A stretch of DNA of 64,000 bases from JACCZR01 sp963844805 (GCA_963844805.1 CAWJPU010000003.1:14987-78986); one strand, 5' to 3'. Counted from the first letter of the stretch, positions 45,769 through 55,847 are shown. Made by a program: numbers and translations. The notes: a model not told the origin generated them from the letters alone.

Positions 45769-46199
45769 AGAGCGTCCCTGAGCATCTCGATCGCCTCCCG
45801 GTACCCGTCGACGCCCTTGCCCTGCACATGGCCGATGCACAGGTCGCGGATCACCGACTGGCGGCGCCACTCCTCGCGGCTCTCGATCGCCGAGATGTGC
45901 ACCTCCACGGCGGGCAGCGCGGCGACCTCGAGCGCGTCGCGGATGGCGTACGAGTAGTGGGTCCAGGCCCCGGGATTGAGCACCAGCGCGTCGCTGCGCT
46001 CGGCCGTGCGGTGCAGCTGCTCGCAGAACTCGCCCTCGTGGTTGGTCTGGAAGAACGAGGCCTCGAAGCCGAACTCGCGCGCGAAGCGGCCCACCTGTCC
46101 CTCCACCTCGGCGAGCGTGAGCGTGCCGTAGATCTCGGGGTCGCGACGGCCGAGCGTGTCGAGGTTCACGCCGTGCAGGACCGCGACGCGGTGGTTCAC
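45765..46199 (-). CDS. aroQ: Type II 3-dehydroquinate dehydratase
   Basis: This 144-residue enzyme makes 3-dehydroshikimate by trans-elimination. HGVNLDTLGRRDPEIYG carries the active-site loop with Asn, Arg and Tyr. FFQTNHEGE, LNPGAWTHYSYAIRDAL and VEVHISAIESREEWR, with the catalytic His, complete the dodecamer-type fold. In HGVNLD the usual PNLN is altered to VNLD, a small deviation. The GTG/ATG at 46199 overlaps the aroKB stop. The frame is intact. Confidence 0.93.
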   Translation of the reverse strand: MNHRVAVLHGVNLDTLGRRDPEIYGTLTLAEVEGQVGRFAREFGFEASFFQTNHEGEFCEQLHRTAERSDALVLNPGAWTHYSYAIRDALEVAALPAVEVHISAIESREEWRRQSVIRDLCIGHVQGKGVDGYREAIEMLRDAL

Positions 46200-47718
46200 G
46201 CGAGCACCTCGTCCACCGCCGCCCGCAGCGCGTCACGCGCCACCTCGTGGCCGGGGCTCACGTCACCCGGCGCCTCCACCAGCACGAACGGGACCTGCCC
46301 GCCCTCGCGCTTCTTGTCGCGCTCGGAGGCGGCGAGCACCTCGTCGGCGGCGACGCCGTCCACCGACAGCGGCAGGCCCGCGGGCCTGCAGCAGCCCGGC
46401 CACCTCGTCGCGCAGCGCGTTGCGCCCCGACAGCCGCAGCGCACACAGCAGCCCGAGGCCCACGGCCTCGCCGTGGCGCAGGCGCGAGTAGCCCGTCGCG
46501 GCCTCCAGCGCGTGGCCCACGGTGTGGCCCAGGTTGAGCACCTGCCGGCGGCCGGAGTCGCGCTCGTCCTCGGCCACCACGGCCAGCTTGGTGCGCAGGC
46601 AGCCGAGCACGACCTCGTCGTCGGGCGGCTCGCCCGCGCGCACGCGCGACCACAGGCCTCCGCCGGCGATCAGCGCGGTCTTGACCACCTCGGCGTAGCC
46701 GGCAGCGGCCTCCTCGGGAGGCAGGGTGTCGAGCGCCCCCGGGTCGCACAGCACCGCGCTGGGCTGGTGGTAGGCGCCCGCGTAGTTCTTGCCCTCGGGC
46801 AGGTCGACGCCTGTCTTTCCCCCGTAGGCGGAGTCGACCTGGGCCACCAGCGTCGTCGGGACCTGCACGTGGCGCACGCCGCGCTGGTACACGGCGGCGC
46901 AAAATCCGGCCAGGTCGCCCACCACCCCGCCGCCCACGCCGACCACGAGGTCGCCACCCTCCATCTCGGCGCGCGCCAGCTCGCGCAGCACGTGCTCGGC
47001 GGTGGCGAGCGTCTTGTGCTCCTCGCCGGCGGGCACGGTCACGCGGTGGTCGGCCGGTACGCCGTGCAGGCCGGCGACGTTGTCGTCGGTCACCGCGAAG
47101 CGGCGTCCGTCGGTGGGCCAGAAGAAGGTGCGCCTGGAGCAGGCCGCGGCCGAAGAACACCGGGTAGCTGCCGGACTCCGCCGCGGCCCACACGACCTTC
47201 GTGCCGCGCGGGGCGCCCGCCAGCGCCTGGAGCGCGGGCACGACGTGGCGCACGGCCGAGCGCTCCGCCGGCGGCAGCGTCACCTGAGCGGCTGTCTCGT
47301 AGGCGGCCTGGCGGTCGTCGTGCAACTGCGCGAAACGGCCGCGGTCGCGGGCCAGCGGCCTCCCCTTGCCGGAGGCACGGCGCCACGCGTCCTCGAGGTC
47401 CACCTCCAGGTGGATGACGGTGTGGCCGGCGAGCGCCTCGCGAACCCGCTCCGAGCCCAGCGAGCCCCCGCCCAGGGCGATCACCCGGGCCTCGTCGCGA
47501 GCCAGCAGGCGCAGCACGACCTCCTCCTCGCGCAGCCGGAACGCCGACTCGCCCTCGCGGTCGAAGTACTCCTCCAGCGGCTCCCCGAGCTCGCGCTCGA
47601 GCTCGCGGTCGGAGTCCAGCGCCTCGGCCCCCAGCTCCGCGGCGACGGTGCGCGCGGCGCTGGTCTTGCCCGCCCCCATGAACCCGACGAAGACGAGCGC
47701 GCCGGCCTGGGCGGTCAC
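46196..47718 (-). CDS. aroKB: Fused shikimate kinase / 3-dehydroquinate synthase (AroKB), frameshifts
   Basis: The N-terminal 170 residues are shikimate kinase: Walker A FMGAGKTSAARTVAAELG, SDRELERELG, IALGGGSLGSERV and RPLARDRGRF. Without an intervening stop or usable start, the chain passes through RHVVPALQALAGAPRGTKVV into dehydroquinate synthase. That domain has GRGLLQA, VPAGEEHKTLATAEHVLREL, VGVGGGVVGDLAGFCAAVY, DSAYGGKTGVDLPEGKNYAG and zinc ligands in LNLGHTVGHALE. Frame changes near 47130 and 46395. About 505 residues. Fusion of these two steps is known in some bacteria; here it would join non-consecutive pathway steps. GTG at 47718 overlaps aroC; its stop overlaps aroQ. Confidence 0.85.
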
Positions 47719-48879
47719 CGCCTCCACTCGATGCGCCCCTCGTAGGAACGCAGGGCGGCGGTCGCGTCGTCGACGTGGTCGCCGCCGAACTTGTCGCGGT
47801 AAGCCGACCCCAGCACCAGCGCCACCATCGCCTCGGCCACCACGCCGGCGGCGGGCACCGTGCAGGAGTCGGTGCGCTCGCGCAGCGCCTGGGCCGGCTC
47901 GTGGGTGGCGAGGTCCACCGAGCGCAGCGGCTTGGTCAGCGTGGGCAGCGGCTTCATCGCCCCGAGCACGACCAACGGGTCGCCCGTGGTCATGCCGCCC
48001 TCGACCCCGCCCGCGCGGTTGGTCTCGCGCGTGAAGCCGTGCTCGTCGGAGTAGAAGATCTCGTCGTGGGCCTGCGAGCCCACGCGCCCGGCCAGGTCGA
48101 AGCCATCGCCGATCCCGACGCCCTTCATGGCCTGGATCGACATGATCGCCTGCGCCAGCCGGCCGTCCAGGCGCTCCTCCCACGACAGGTAGGAGCCGAG
48201 CCCCGGCACCAGGCCGAAGGCGATCACCTCGTAGACGCCGCCCAGCGACTCGTTGGCCTTCCGCGCGCGGTTGATCTCCTCGACCATCTCGGCGCTGGCC
48301 TCGCCGTCCAGGCAGCGCACGGGCGAGTCGTCCACCCCGACGAAGTCCTCGGGGCTCAGGTCGTCCCGCGCGGGCGCGCGCACGGAGCCGATCTGGGTCA
48401 CGTGGCTGTGGACCACCACTCCCAGCTCGCGAAGGAAGGCCTTGGCCAGGCCGCCCGCGGCGACCCGGGCGGTGGTCTCGCGCGCGCTCGCGCGCTCGAG
48501 GACGTTGCGCACGTCGGTGAAGCCGAACTTCTGCACCCCCGCGAGGTCGGCGTGCCCGGGCCGCGGGAGGTGCACCTCGTCCACCTCGCCGTTGACCGGC
48601 CAGGGGTTCATCCGCTCCTCCCAGTTGGCGTAGTCGCGGTTGGCGATCCGCAGCGAGACGGGGCTGCCCGAGCGTCCTGCCGTGGCGGACGCCGGAGGTC
48701 ACCTCGGCGCGGTCGGTCTCGATCTTCATCCGCCCGCCGCGGCCGTGGCCGAGCTGCCGGCGGGCCAGGTCGCGGTCGATGTCGTCCGGGGCCAGCTCCA
48801 GGCCGGCGGGGAGCCCCTCGAGGACGGCCGTCAGGCCCGGGCCGTGCGACTCACCAGCGGTTGTGAAGCGGAGCGCCAT
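47715..48879 (-). CDS. aroC: Chorismate synthase (one frameshift)
   Basis: This FMN-dependent enzyme makes chorismate from EPSP. FTTAGESHGPGLTAVLEGLP, RRQLGHGRGGRMKIETDRAE and the catalytic His region form the N-terminus. RPGHADLAGVQKFGFTDVR, SARETTARVAAGGLAKAFL, GIGDGFDLAGRVGSQAHDE and NRAGGVEGGMTTGDPLVV follow. The frame shifts once near 48670. The ATG at 48879 gives MALRFTTAGESHG. It is co-directional and overlapping with aroKB, forming aroC-aroKB-aroQ-pepQ-tauE. A 69-base gap separates it from the prepilin peptidase. Confidence 0.94.
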
Positions 48880-48948
48880 CGCGCTCCCAGCCTATTGCGG
48901 GCCTGGCTCAGCCGTCCGGCGTGGCGGCCAACGCTCGGGCCGCGCTCC

Positions 48949-49707
48949 TCAGCCAGAGGAGGGAACCAGGTTCTCGTACAGGTCGATGAGCTCGGGCCCG
49001 GCCAGCACGGCCACGACCCCGCCCAGCGCGAGGAAGGGACCGAACGGCACGCCCTTCTTCCTGGCCCCCTTGCCCTCGCGGGCCATGATCCCTATCCCGA
49101 CGACCGTCCCGGCCAGGAACGCGATGAACATCGCAGGGATGACCGACAGGCCCAACCACACGCCCATCGCCCCCGCCAGCTTCACGTCCCCCATGCCCAT
49201 TCCGGCGGGGTAAGCCAGGGCCGCGACGAACAGGAAGGCGAAGGCGGCCGCGCCCGCGATCGCGAGCCCCGGCACCGCGTCCGGCCGCAGCACGGCGCTG
49301 ATCGCGAGGCCGTAGACCGCGAGCGGGACCACGATCTTGTTGGGGATGATGCGGTGCTCGAGGTCGATTGCCGCGATGGCCACGAGCGCGGCAACGAAGG
49401 GCAGCTCCCCCAGCAGGCTCTCGTCGAAGCCGTTGACCAACGCCACGGACAAGAACAGGACGGCCGTCAGCGCCTCCACCAGCGGGTAGCGGGCGGAGAT
49501 CGAAGTCGCGCAGTTGCGACACCGGCCCCGCAGCACCAGCCACGAGACGATCGGGACGTTGTCGTATGGCTTGATCGGCTGGCCGCAGCCCGGGCACCTG
49601 GACCGCGGACGGCTGAGCGACCGGCCCTGCGGCATCCGGTGGACCACGACGTTCAGGAAGCTGCCGGTTACGGCTCCGAGCACCGCGGCGAGGGCGAACA
49701 TGGTCAT
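48949..49707 (-). CDS. Type IV prepilin peptidase (PilD/ComC-like)
   Basis: This 252-residue integral membrane bifunctional leader peptidase/N-methyltransferase has cysteine tetrad CPGCGQPI ... CRNCATS in the first cytosolic loop. Catalytic aspartates are in AAIDLEHRIIPN and GMGMGDVKLAGAMG. About eight helices are predicted. It processes prepilins of a type IV pilus, Tad pilus or competence system. No pilin or secretion genes are in the window, so its substrate lies elsewhere. The ATG at 49707 overlaps the stop of the small upstream gene. Confidence 0.9.
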   Translation of the reverse strand: MTMFALAAVLGAVTGSFLNVVVHRMPQGRSLSRPRSRCPGCGQPIKPYDNVPIVSWLVLRGRCRNCATSISARYPLVEALTAVLFLSVALVNGFDESLLGELPFVAALVAIAAIDLEHRIIPNKIVVPLAVYGLAISAVLRPDAVPGLAIAGAAAFAFLFVAALAYPAGMGMGDVKLAGAMGVWLGLSVIPAMFIAFLAGTVVGIGIMAREGKGARKKGVPFGPFLALGGVVAVLAGPELIDLYENLVPSSG

Positions 49708-50067
49708 TACTGGTCGCCCGTGCCGGTCTTGCAGTCGGGCCACAGGTCGCCGAGGTCCTCGTGCGCGGCCAGCGAGGTCGGCTGATCGGGGTTGTTGGTC
49801 GACGGGGTGACGGACACCGTGACCGACGAAGCTCCCTCGCGCAGGCTCTCGCTCCCCGGCGCGCGGTCCAGAGCGACCACCAGTAGGTCGACGGTCCCGT
49901 GGAGGGCGGGTTGTCGTCGACACAGCTGGTCTTGCCCGGCCGCCCGTCGGCGTCGAACGCGGTCGCGCTGACGAGCCGCGGCGATCGAACTCCTCCTTGG
50001 TGGAGCTGACTGGTGTTTTGACTGTTGCCAGTCGCCGCGGCAAAGCCGCCTGAACCGACTCGTTCAT
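49707..50067 (-). CDS. Small hypothetical protein upstream of the prepilin peptidase (frameshifts)
   Basis: Joined across frames this gives about 120 residues: MNESVQAALPRRLATVKTPV at the start, then LVSATAFDADGRPGKTSCVD, VDLLVVALDRAPGSESLREG, ASSVTVSVTPSTNNPDQPTS and an end near DLWPDCKTGTGDQ. Its TAA overlaps the peptidase start (TAATG), so it is probably co-translated. The strand-rich middle resembles the tail of a minor pilin, but no prepilin leader is apparent. I do not recognise the family. Frame joins lie near 49985 and 49900. Confidence 0.4.
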
Positions 50068-50085
50068 AGGTCTAGAGTCGCTTCG

Positions 50086-50484
50086 GTGCACCTACGCCGT
50101 GCGTTGTTGCTGTTCGCGATGGTGCTCGGTTTCGCCGCTCTCGCCGCCACCATCGCCCAGGCGCCGCGGCGCGATTCGAAGGGGCGGCAGACGACGTCCG
50201 CGCCCCTGCCCCAGGCCGTGACCGGGCCCGAGCAGGTGAGACTCTCGGGCACCGGCAAGCCGCGGACTGTGCGGGTGCGAGCGGGCGCCGCCGCGGCGCT
50301 CGTGGTGTCGGTGCCGGAGCCCGGCCAGGTCGAGCTCGAGGGCCTGGACCTGCTCGCCGCCGCCGAGCCCTCCACGCCCGCGACCTTCCCCCTCCGGGTC
50401 GACCCCGGGCGCTACCCGGTCCTGTTCACGCCCGCGGGCTCAGGAGATGTGCGCACCGTCGGGACGGTGCGGGTCAGGCGCTGA
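50086..50484 (+). CDS. Small secreted or membrane-anchored protein, 132 aa
   Basis: A signal-anchor helix (RRALLLFAMVLGFAALAATI) is followed by about 105 residues with strand-like repeats. EQVRLSGTGKPRTVRVRAGA, AALVVSVPEPGQVELEGLDL and RVDPGRYPVLFTPAGSGDVR look like a small beta-sandwich. I do not recognise the family; an extracytoplasmic role is inferred. TAGAGT (50073-50078) is a possible leaderless -10 box 7 bases before the GTG. It is divergent from the small gene above by 18 bases. Confidence 0.6.
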   Translation: MHLRRALLLFAMVLGFAALAATIAQAPRRDSKGRQTTSAPLPQAVTGPEQVRLSGTGKPRTVRVRAGAAAALVVSVPEPGQVELEGLDLLAAAEPSTPATFPLRVDPGRYPVLFTPAGSGDVRTVGTVRVRR

Positions 50485-50521
50485 CCGCGTGCTCGTCTAT
50501 CGGCAGGCCCTCCCCTGCCCA

Positions 50522-51322
50522 TTAGCCGTCCGGACGGCCCTGGACCGCCGCACGCATGGTTGCGAGGGGCGCCTCGCGGCCGGTCCACAGCTGGAGGCTG
50601 AGGGCCCCCTGGCGGACCAGGACCTCCAGCCCGTCCACCACGCGCGCGCCCCCGGCCGCCGCCCACCGCCCGAGCGCCGTGCCTCCCTGCGAGTACACGA
50701 GGTCCGCCACCAGCGGCGGCGGCTCGCGGCCGCCGAGGCCGAGTGCCTCGAGCGCGTCCACCCCCGGCTCGAGCTCCGCGGCCGCCGTGTTGACCAGCAC
50801 GTCCGTGTCTCCCGGGCGCTCGGCGTGCGCCACGTCCAGGTCGTCGGCCAGCCGCCGTGCCCGCTCGGCCGTCCGGTTCCAGACCGACACCTCGGCGCCC
50901 GCCCCGCGCAGCGCCCAGGCCGCGGCGCGGCCGGCGCCGCCGGCGCCGAGCACCAGCGCCCGCCGGCCGGCGAGATCCGTGTCCAGCGCGGCGATCAGGC
51001 CCGGCGCGTCGGTGTTGTCGGCGGTGATCTCGCCGTCGCGGAAGCTGAGCGTGTTGGCGGCGCCGATCGCGGTGGCCTCGGCGCTCGCGCGATCCGCCAA
51101 GGCCAGAGCGGCCTCCTTGTGGGGCACGGTCACGTTCAGGCCGGCGTAGCCGGCCTCCGGCAGCGCCCGCACCGTCTCCGCGAACAGGCCGGGATGCAGC
51201 GGCAGCCGCAGGTAGCGCCAGGGGATACCAAGCTCGCGCAACGCCGCCTGCTGCATCGCCGGCGACCGGCTGTGGCCTACCGGCCATCCGGCCACGGCCA
51301 GCAGCCGCGGCTCGCTCAGCAC
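50522..51322 (-). CDS. aroE: Shikimate dehydrogenase
   Basis: This 266-residue NADP-dependent enzyme reduces 3-dehydroshikimate. The substrate-binding domain has AVAGWPVGHSRSPAMQQAAL, GLNVTVPHKEAALALAD with the catalytic Lys/Asp pair region, and AANTLSF followed by NTDAPGL. The Rossmann domain has LVLGAGGAGRAAAWAL with VWNRTAERAR binding NADP phosphate. LVADLVYSQGGTALGRWA closes the fold. GTG at 51322 lies within the last codons of mltG. The frame is intact. Confidence 0.93.
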   Translation of the reverse strand: MLSEPRLLAVAGWPVGHSRSPAMQQAALRELGIPWRYLRLPLHPGLFAETVRALPEAGYAGLNVTVPHKEAALALADRASAEATAIGAANTLSFRDGEITADNTDAPGLIAALDTDLAGRRALVLGAGGAGRAAAWALRGAGAEVSVWNRTAERARRLADDLDVAHAERPGDTDVLVNTAAAELEPGVDALEALGLGGREPPPLVADLVYSQGGTALGRWAAAGGARVVDGLEVLVRQGALSLQLWTGREAPLATMRAAVQGRPDG

Positions 51323-52824
51323 TTCGTGGGTGACTTGCCGCCCAGGCGCTGGCGCTCGCGGTTGTAGCGCGAAACGTCCGCCTGGAACTCGGCGTCGGTC
51401 TCCGAGAACGCGTGCTCGCCGCACGTCCCCGGCTTGACCACGTAGAAGAGGAAGCCGGTGCGGGCGGGCTTGGCGGCCGCGCGGATGGACTCGAGGCCGG
51501 GGCTGCCGATCGGCCCCGGCGGGAGCCCGCGCTTGGTGCGCGTGTTGTACGGAGACTGGACCTGAAGTTGAGACTGAGCGAGCGGCCGGCTCCAGTTGTT
51601 GGTCACATACCGGACGGTGGCGTCGATGCCCAGCGGGATCCCGTCGCGCAGCCGGTTGTAGATCACCGACGCGACCAGCCGCCGCTCGCGCGGCTGCTGG
51701 GCCTCGCGCTCGATCATCGAGGCGATGGTCAGCACCTCGTAGGGGCTCAGGTTCGCGCGCCGCGAGGGCCCCAGGTCGACCTTGGCGAACTGCTTGCGGA
51801 AGGTGGTCAGCTGCTCGTCGACCAGCACCTTCACCGGCCGGCCGCGCTTGATCTCGTAGGTCGACGGGAACAGGAAGCCCTCGAGGCTGGACCCGCGCGG
51901 TGCGCCGTAGCGCGTGGGGTTCAACCGGGGGGAGCGCCGGGTGGCCGACACGTAGTCACCCTTCAGCTGGCTGGGCAGCGTGCGCGCCACCTCGCGGCGG
52001 GAGCGGCCCTCGGGCACGGTCACGTTCAGCACATCGGGCGACGGGCCCTTGGCGAGCGCGTCCAGGGCCGCGCCGATGCTCATGCCCTCGCCGAGCGTGT
52101 AGACGCCGGGCTTGAGATCGCCCGAGCGACCGGACAGGCGGGCGCGCGTCTGGAAGAAGAAGGCGCTGCCCACCACGCCGCGCTCCTCGAGCAGGTCGGC
52201 GATCGCCCCCACCCCCGCGCCGGCCGGCACGCGCACGCTGACGCGGCCCTCGCCGCGGCCGTCGCCGGCCAGCGGCTGGAAGAGCGAGAACAGGAACCAG
52301 AGGACCACGAGCGCGACTAGCGCACCGGCCACCGCGAGCCCGGCGAGCAGGCGGCGGCGCCCGCCTCCCCCGCCGGCAACCGATCGCCGCGGCCGGCGCG
52401 TCTCCCCGCCGCCCCGTCCGGCGGTCAGCCGCTGCGCGCGCTCGCGCCAGCTCTCAGAGGCCGCGGCAGTAGTGCCGGCCTTCGCCGCACGGCGGCCACG
52501 CCGGGCGGGCCGCTCGCGCTTGGCGGCGGCCTTGCGCTCCTTCTCCTGCGCCCTCACGGCCTCCTCGCGCGCCTTGAAAGCCTCGCGGGCGGCCCGTCGC
52601 TCTTCCTTCTCGGCCTGCTTCTGGGCACGGCGTTCCGTCTTGGCCGCCCGGCCGTTGCCGTCCAGGCCCGGGCCGCTCCCGTTGCCCCCGGCGGCCTGGG
52701 GCGGGCGGCCGTCGACCTTCGCGCCCTTGCGGGCGGCTCGTCGCGCCTCGCGCTCGCGGCGGGCGGCCTCGCGCTCCTCCGGCCGGCGACCCCCGGGCAC
52801 CGGCGGCGGTCCGGGGGGCGTCAT
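51316..52824 (-). CDS. mltG: Endolytic transglycosylase MltG with long charged N-terminus
   Basis: MltG cuts nascent peptidoglycan and limits glycan length. A transmembrane helix lies at about 177-199 (LLAGLAVAGALVALVVLWFL). The extracytoplasmic LysM-like part (VSVRVPAGAGVGAIADLLEE) and the YceG core (LEGFLFPSTYEI, VLTIASMIEREAQQPRERRL) follow. VASVIYNRLRDGIPLGIDAT and SPYNTRTKRGLPPGPIGSPG, containing the catalytic Glu region and substrate groove, are intact. The cytosolic N-terminus of about 170 residues is rich in Ala, Arg, Glu and Lys, predicted coiled coil, and much longer than usual. The start overlaps ruvX. Confidence 0.9.
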   Translation of the reverse strand: MTPPGPPPVPGGRRPEEREAARREREARRAARKGAKVDGRPPQAAGGNGSGPGLDGNGRAAKTERRAQKQAEKEERRAAREAFKAREEAVRAQEKERKAAAKRERPARRGRRAAKAGTTAAASESWRERAQRLTAGRGGGETRRPRRSVAGGGGGRRRLLAGLAVAGALVALVVLWFLFSLFQPLAGDGRGEGRVSVRVPAGAGVGAIADLLEERGVVGSAFFFQTRARLSGRSGDLKPGVYTLGEGMSIGAALDALAKGPSPDVLNVTVPEGRSRREVARTLPSQLKGDYVSATRRSPRLNPTRYGAPRGSSLEGFLFPSTYEIKRGRPVKVLVDEQLTTFRKQFAKVDLGPSRRANLSPYEVLTIASMIEREAQQPRERRLVASVIYNRLRDGIPLGIDATVRYVTNNWSRPLAQSQLQVQSPYNTRTKRGLPPGPIGSPGLESIRAAAKPARTGFLFYVVKPGTCGEHAFSETDAEFQADVSRYNRERQRLGGKSPTKC

Positions 52825-53219
52825 GCCCGCTGCCCCTGCGCCGCCAGCCAGCCCTCGAGCAGATGGGCCGCCGCGCGGGAGTCGGAATCGGCGCTGCCGC
52901 CCGAGCGCTCGGCCATGCGCGTGGTCAGGCGCTCGTCGTGAAGCTCCACCGGCACGGCCACGCGCTCGCGCAGAGCGTCGGCGAAGGCGCGCGCCGCGCG
53001 TGCCTGCTCGCCCTCCTCGCCGGCAAGCGTCAGCGGCAGGCCGACCACGATGAGCTCCACCGAGCGCTCTTCGGCCAGCGCGCGGATGACGTCCAGCCCC
53101 GTGTCCTCGTCGGGTCGCGCCACCGCGCTCAGCGGAGTGGCGAGCGTGCCCGAGGGATCGGAGACCGCACAGCCGCAGCGCACGGAGCCGTGGTCGAGGG
53201 CGAGCACCCGGCCGCTCAT
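52821..53219 (-). CDS. ruvX: Putative pre-16S rRNA nuclease (RuvX/YqgF)
   Basis: This 132-residue RNase H-like protein reads GRVLALDHGSVRCGCAVSDP, with the first acidic residue, then IVVGLPLTL followed by EQARAARAFADALRER and VELHDERLTTRMAER. The last acidic residue is in the C-terminal SRAAAHLLEGWL helix. YqgF proteins trim the 5' end of 16S rRNA and have been linked to recombination. The ATG overlaps the alaS stop and its own stop overlaps mltG, giving the common alaS-ruvX-mltG-aroE order. The frame is intact. Confidence 0.92.
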   Translation of the reverse strand: MSGRVLALDHGSVRCGCAVSDPSGTLATPLSAVARPDEDTGLDVIRALAEERSVELIVVGLPLTLAGEEGEQARAARAFADALRERVAVPVELHDERLTTRMAERSGGSADSDSRAAAHLLEGWLAAQGQRA

Positions 53220-55839
53220 GCCGACAGGGCCCGCTCGACGGCAGCTCGCGCCGTGGCCAGCGCGTCGGGGAGCTTGTCCGGCTCTCGACCGCCGGCCTGG
53301 GCCATCGTGTCGCGGCCGCCACCGCCGCCGCCCACGACCTCGGCCGCCTCCCGGATCACCTCGCCCGCGCGCACGCCCCGCTCGACCACCGCCGGGCCGA
53401 CCTGCGCCACCAGGCTCACCCGCTCCTCGCCCGCGGTGCCCAGCACCACGACCGCGTCGCCCAGGCGCTGGCGCACGGTGTCCGACAGGGCGAGCAGGGC
53501 TTTGGGATCGCCGCCCGCCACCGGCTCGACCACCAGCGGCACGCCGCCGGCGTCCGCCGCGGCGGCCACCAGCTTCTCCGCCATGTCCTGGTCGGGCGCC
53601 GTGGACGGCTTCTTGCCCAGCTCCTTCACCCGGTCGGCCAGCCGCTGCACGCCGCGCACGGCCTCCGATTCGGGCACGCGCGCCAGCTCGGCGATGTACC
53701 GCAGGCTCTCGGTGCGCTCGCGGAACAGGGCCGCCGCGGCGCTGCCGCTGACCGCCTCGATGCGGCGCACGTTCGATGCGCTGGATGTCTCGCTGGTCAC
53801 GTGGAAGAGGCCAACTTCCGCCGTGGTGCCGACGTGAGTCCCGCCGCAGAGCTCCCGCGACACGCCGTCCACCTCCACCATGCGTACCCAATCTCCGTAT
53901 TTCTCACCAAACAACGCCATGGCCCCTAGGCGCTCGGCCTCGTCGCGCGTGGTCTCGACCGCGTGGACGCGGTGCCCGCCGGCGATCCAGCCGGCGATCC
54001 GGCGCTCCACGTCTTGGAGCTCCTCGTCGCTCAGCCGCTCGCCGTGGGTGAAGTCGAAGCGGAGCTTGTCGGGCCCGACGTAGGAGCCGGCCTGGCGGAC
54101 ATGGGTGCCGAGCCGCTCGCGCAGCGCGGCGTGCAGCAGGTGGGTGGCGGTGTGGTTGCGCATCGTCTCCAGGCGCAGCTCGCGGTCCACGGCCGCGCGC
54201 GCGGCCTCCCCGGGGCCGATCTCGCCCTCGACTTCCTCCAGGGCCAGCGCCTGATCGTCCCCGACGCGGTAGACGTCGGTCACCTGGCCCGCCCCCGAAG
54301 CGGTCTCAACGCGGCCGCGATCGGCGACCTGCCCGCCGCCCTCCGCGTAGAAGGGGCTCTCCTCCAGCTTCACCAGCACCAGGCCGTTGACACGCTCCAC
54401 GGCGCTGACCACCGTCTCGAGCTCGGTCTCCTCGTAACCGCGGAACCGGCTGGGCTCGGCGGCGCGGGCGAAGGCGAGCACGCGCTCGTGCTGGCCCCCG
54501 CCGGCCGCGGCGTTGCGCCCACCGCCGGCGCGGGCCTTGGCGCGGGCGCGGTCCATCAGCTCCTCGAAGCCCTGGTCGTCGACCGACAGGCCTGCCTCGC
54601 CGAGCAGCTCGCGCGTCATCTCGAACGGGAAGCCGTAGGTGTCGTGGAGCTTGAAGGCGTCCTCGGCGCTGATCCACGATGTCTCCTCCTCGCGCGCGCT
54701 CTCGATCAGCTCGCCCAGCAAGCGCTGGCCCTGCTCCAGCGTGCGTCCGAAGTGCTCCTCCTCCGAGCGCGCCCAGCGCATCATCGTCTCGCGCTGGGCA
54801 CGGAGCTCGGGGTAGGCGTCGCCGACGGTCTCGTTCACGCGGTCGAACAGCGCGGGCAGGAACGGATCGTCGATCCCCAGCACCTTGCCCTGCTGGATCG
54901 CGCGGCGCATGATCCGGCGCAGCACGTACCCGCGGTCCTCGTTGGATGGCACGACCCCATCGGCCATCATGAACGCGGCGCCGCGCCCGTGGTCCGCGAG
55001 GATCCGCATCGCGCGGGTGACGGGGAAGCTCTGCGCCGTAGGTGTGGCCGGACAGCTCCTCGCCCAATGCGATGAGCGGCCGGAAGCCGTCGGTGTCGAA
55101 CACCGACGGCACGTCCTGGAGGATCGCCGCCATGCGCTCGAGCCCAAGGCCGGTGTCGATGTTCTTGGCCGGCAGGTCGGTGAGCGAGCCGTCGGCGTGC
55201 AGCTCGAACTGCATGAAGACCAGGTTCCAGAACTCGAGGAAGCGGTCGGTGTCGTCGCCCGGGCGGTCGTCGGAGCCGCCAAACTCGACGCCGCGGTCGA
55301 GGTAGAGCTCCGAGCAGGGGCCGCACGGCCCGGTCGGGCCGGCCTGCCAGAAGTTGTCGTCGCGGCCGAGGCGCACGATGCGCTCGTCGGGGATCCCGAC
55401 GGCACGCCAGTGCTCGATGGCCTCCTCGTCGGGCCCGATCCCCAGCTCCTCGTCGCCGCCGAAGACGGTGATCCAGATGTCCTCCTCGGCCAGGCCGAAG
55501 CCCTCGGTGGAGAGCTCCAGCGCGTAGCGCACCGCCTGGTCCTTGAAGTAGTCGCCGACCGAGAAGTTGCCCAGCATCTCGAAGAACGTCAGGTGGCGGG
55601 CGGTGGTGCCCACCTCCTCGATATCCGGCGTGCGGAAGCACTTCTGGCACGAGGTCAGCCGCCGCGAGGGCGGCTCCTCCTCACCGCGGAAGATAGGGCT
55701 TGAAGGGCTGCATCCCCGCCGTGGTGAGCAGCACGGACGGGTCGTAGGTGGGCGGCACCAGCGACGCCGACGGCATGCGCAGGTGGCCTCGCTCCTCGAA
55801 GAAGGAGAGGAATCGCTCGCGTATCTCCGCGGTCTCCAT
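53216..55839 (-). CDS. alaS: Alanyl-tRNA synthetase (two frameshifts)
   Basis: This class II synthetase charges tRNA-Ala. Class II motifs are in RHLTFFEMLGNFSVGDYFK, GPTGPCGPCSELYLDRG and TGLGLERMAAILQDVPSVF. The editing domain has HTATHLLHAALRERLG and CGGTHVG. The end is the C-Ala-like coiled region DTMAQAGGREPDKLPDAL. Frames change near 55690 and 55035. Start ATG at 55839 gives METAEIRERFLSFFEERGHL. It lies 8 bases after the peptide-binding lipoprotein stop, so the two may share a transcript. Confidence 0.93.
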
Positions 55840-55847
55840 AAACCCGG

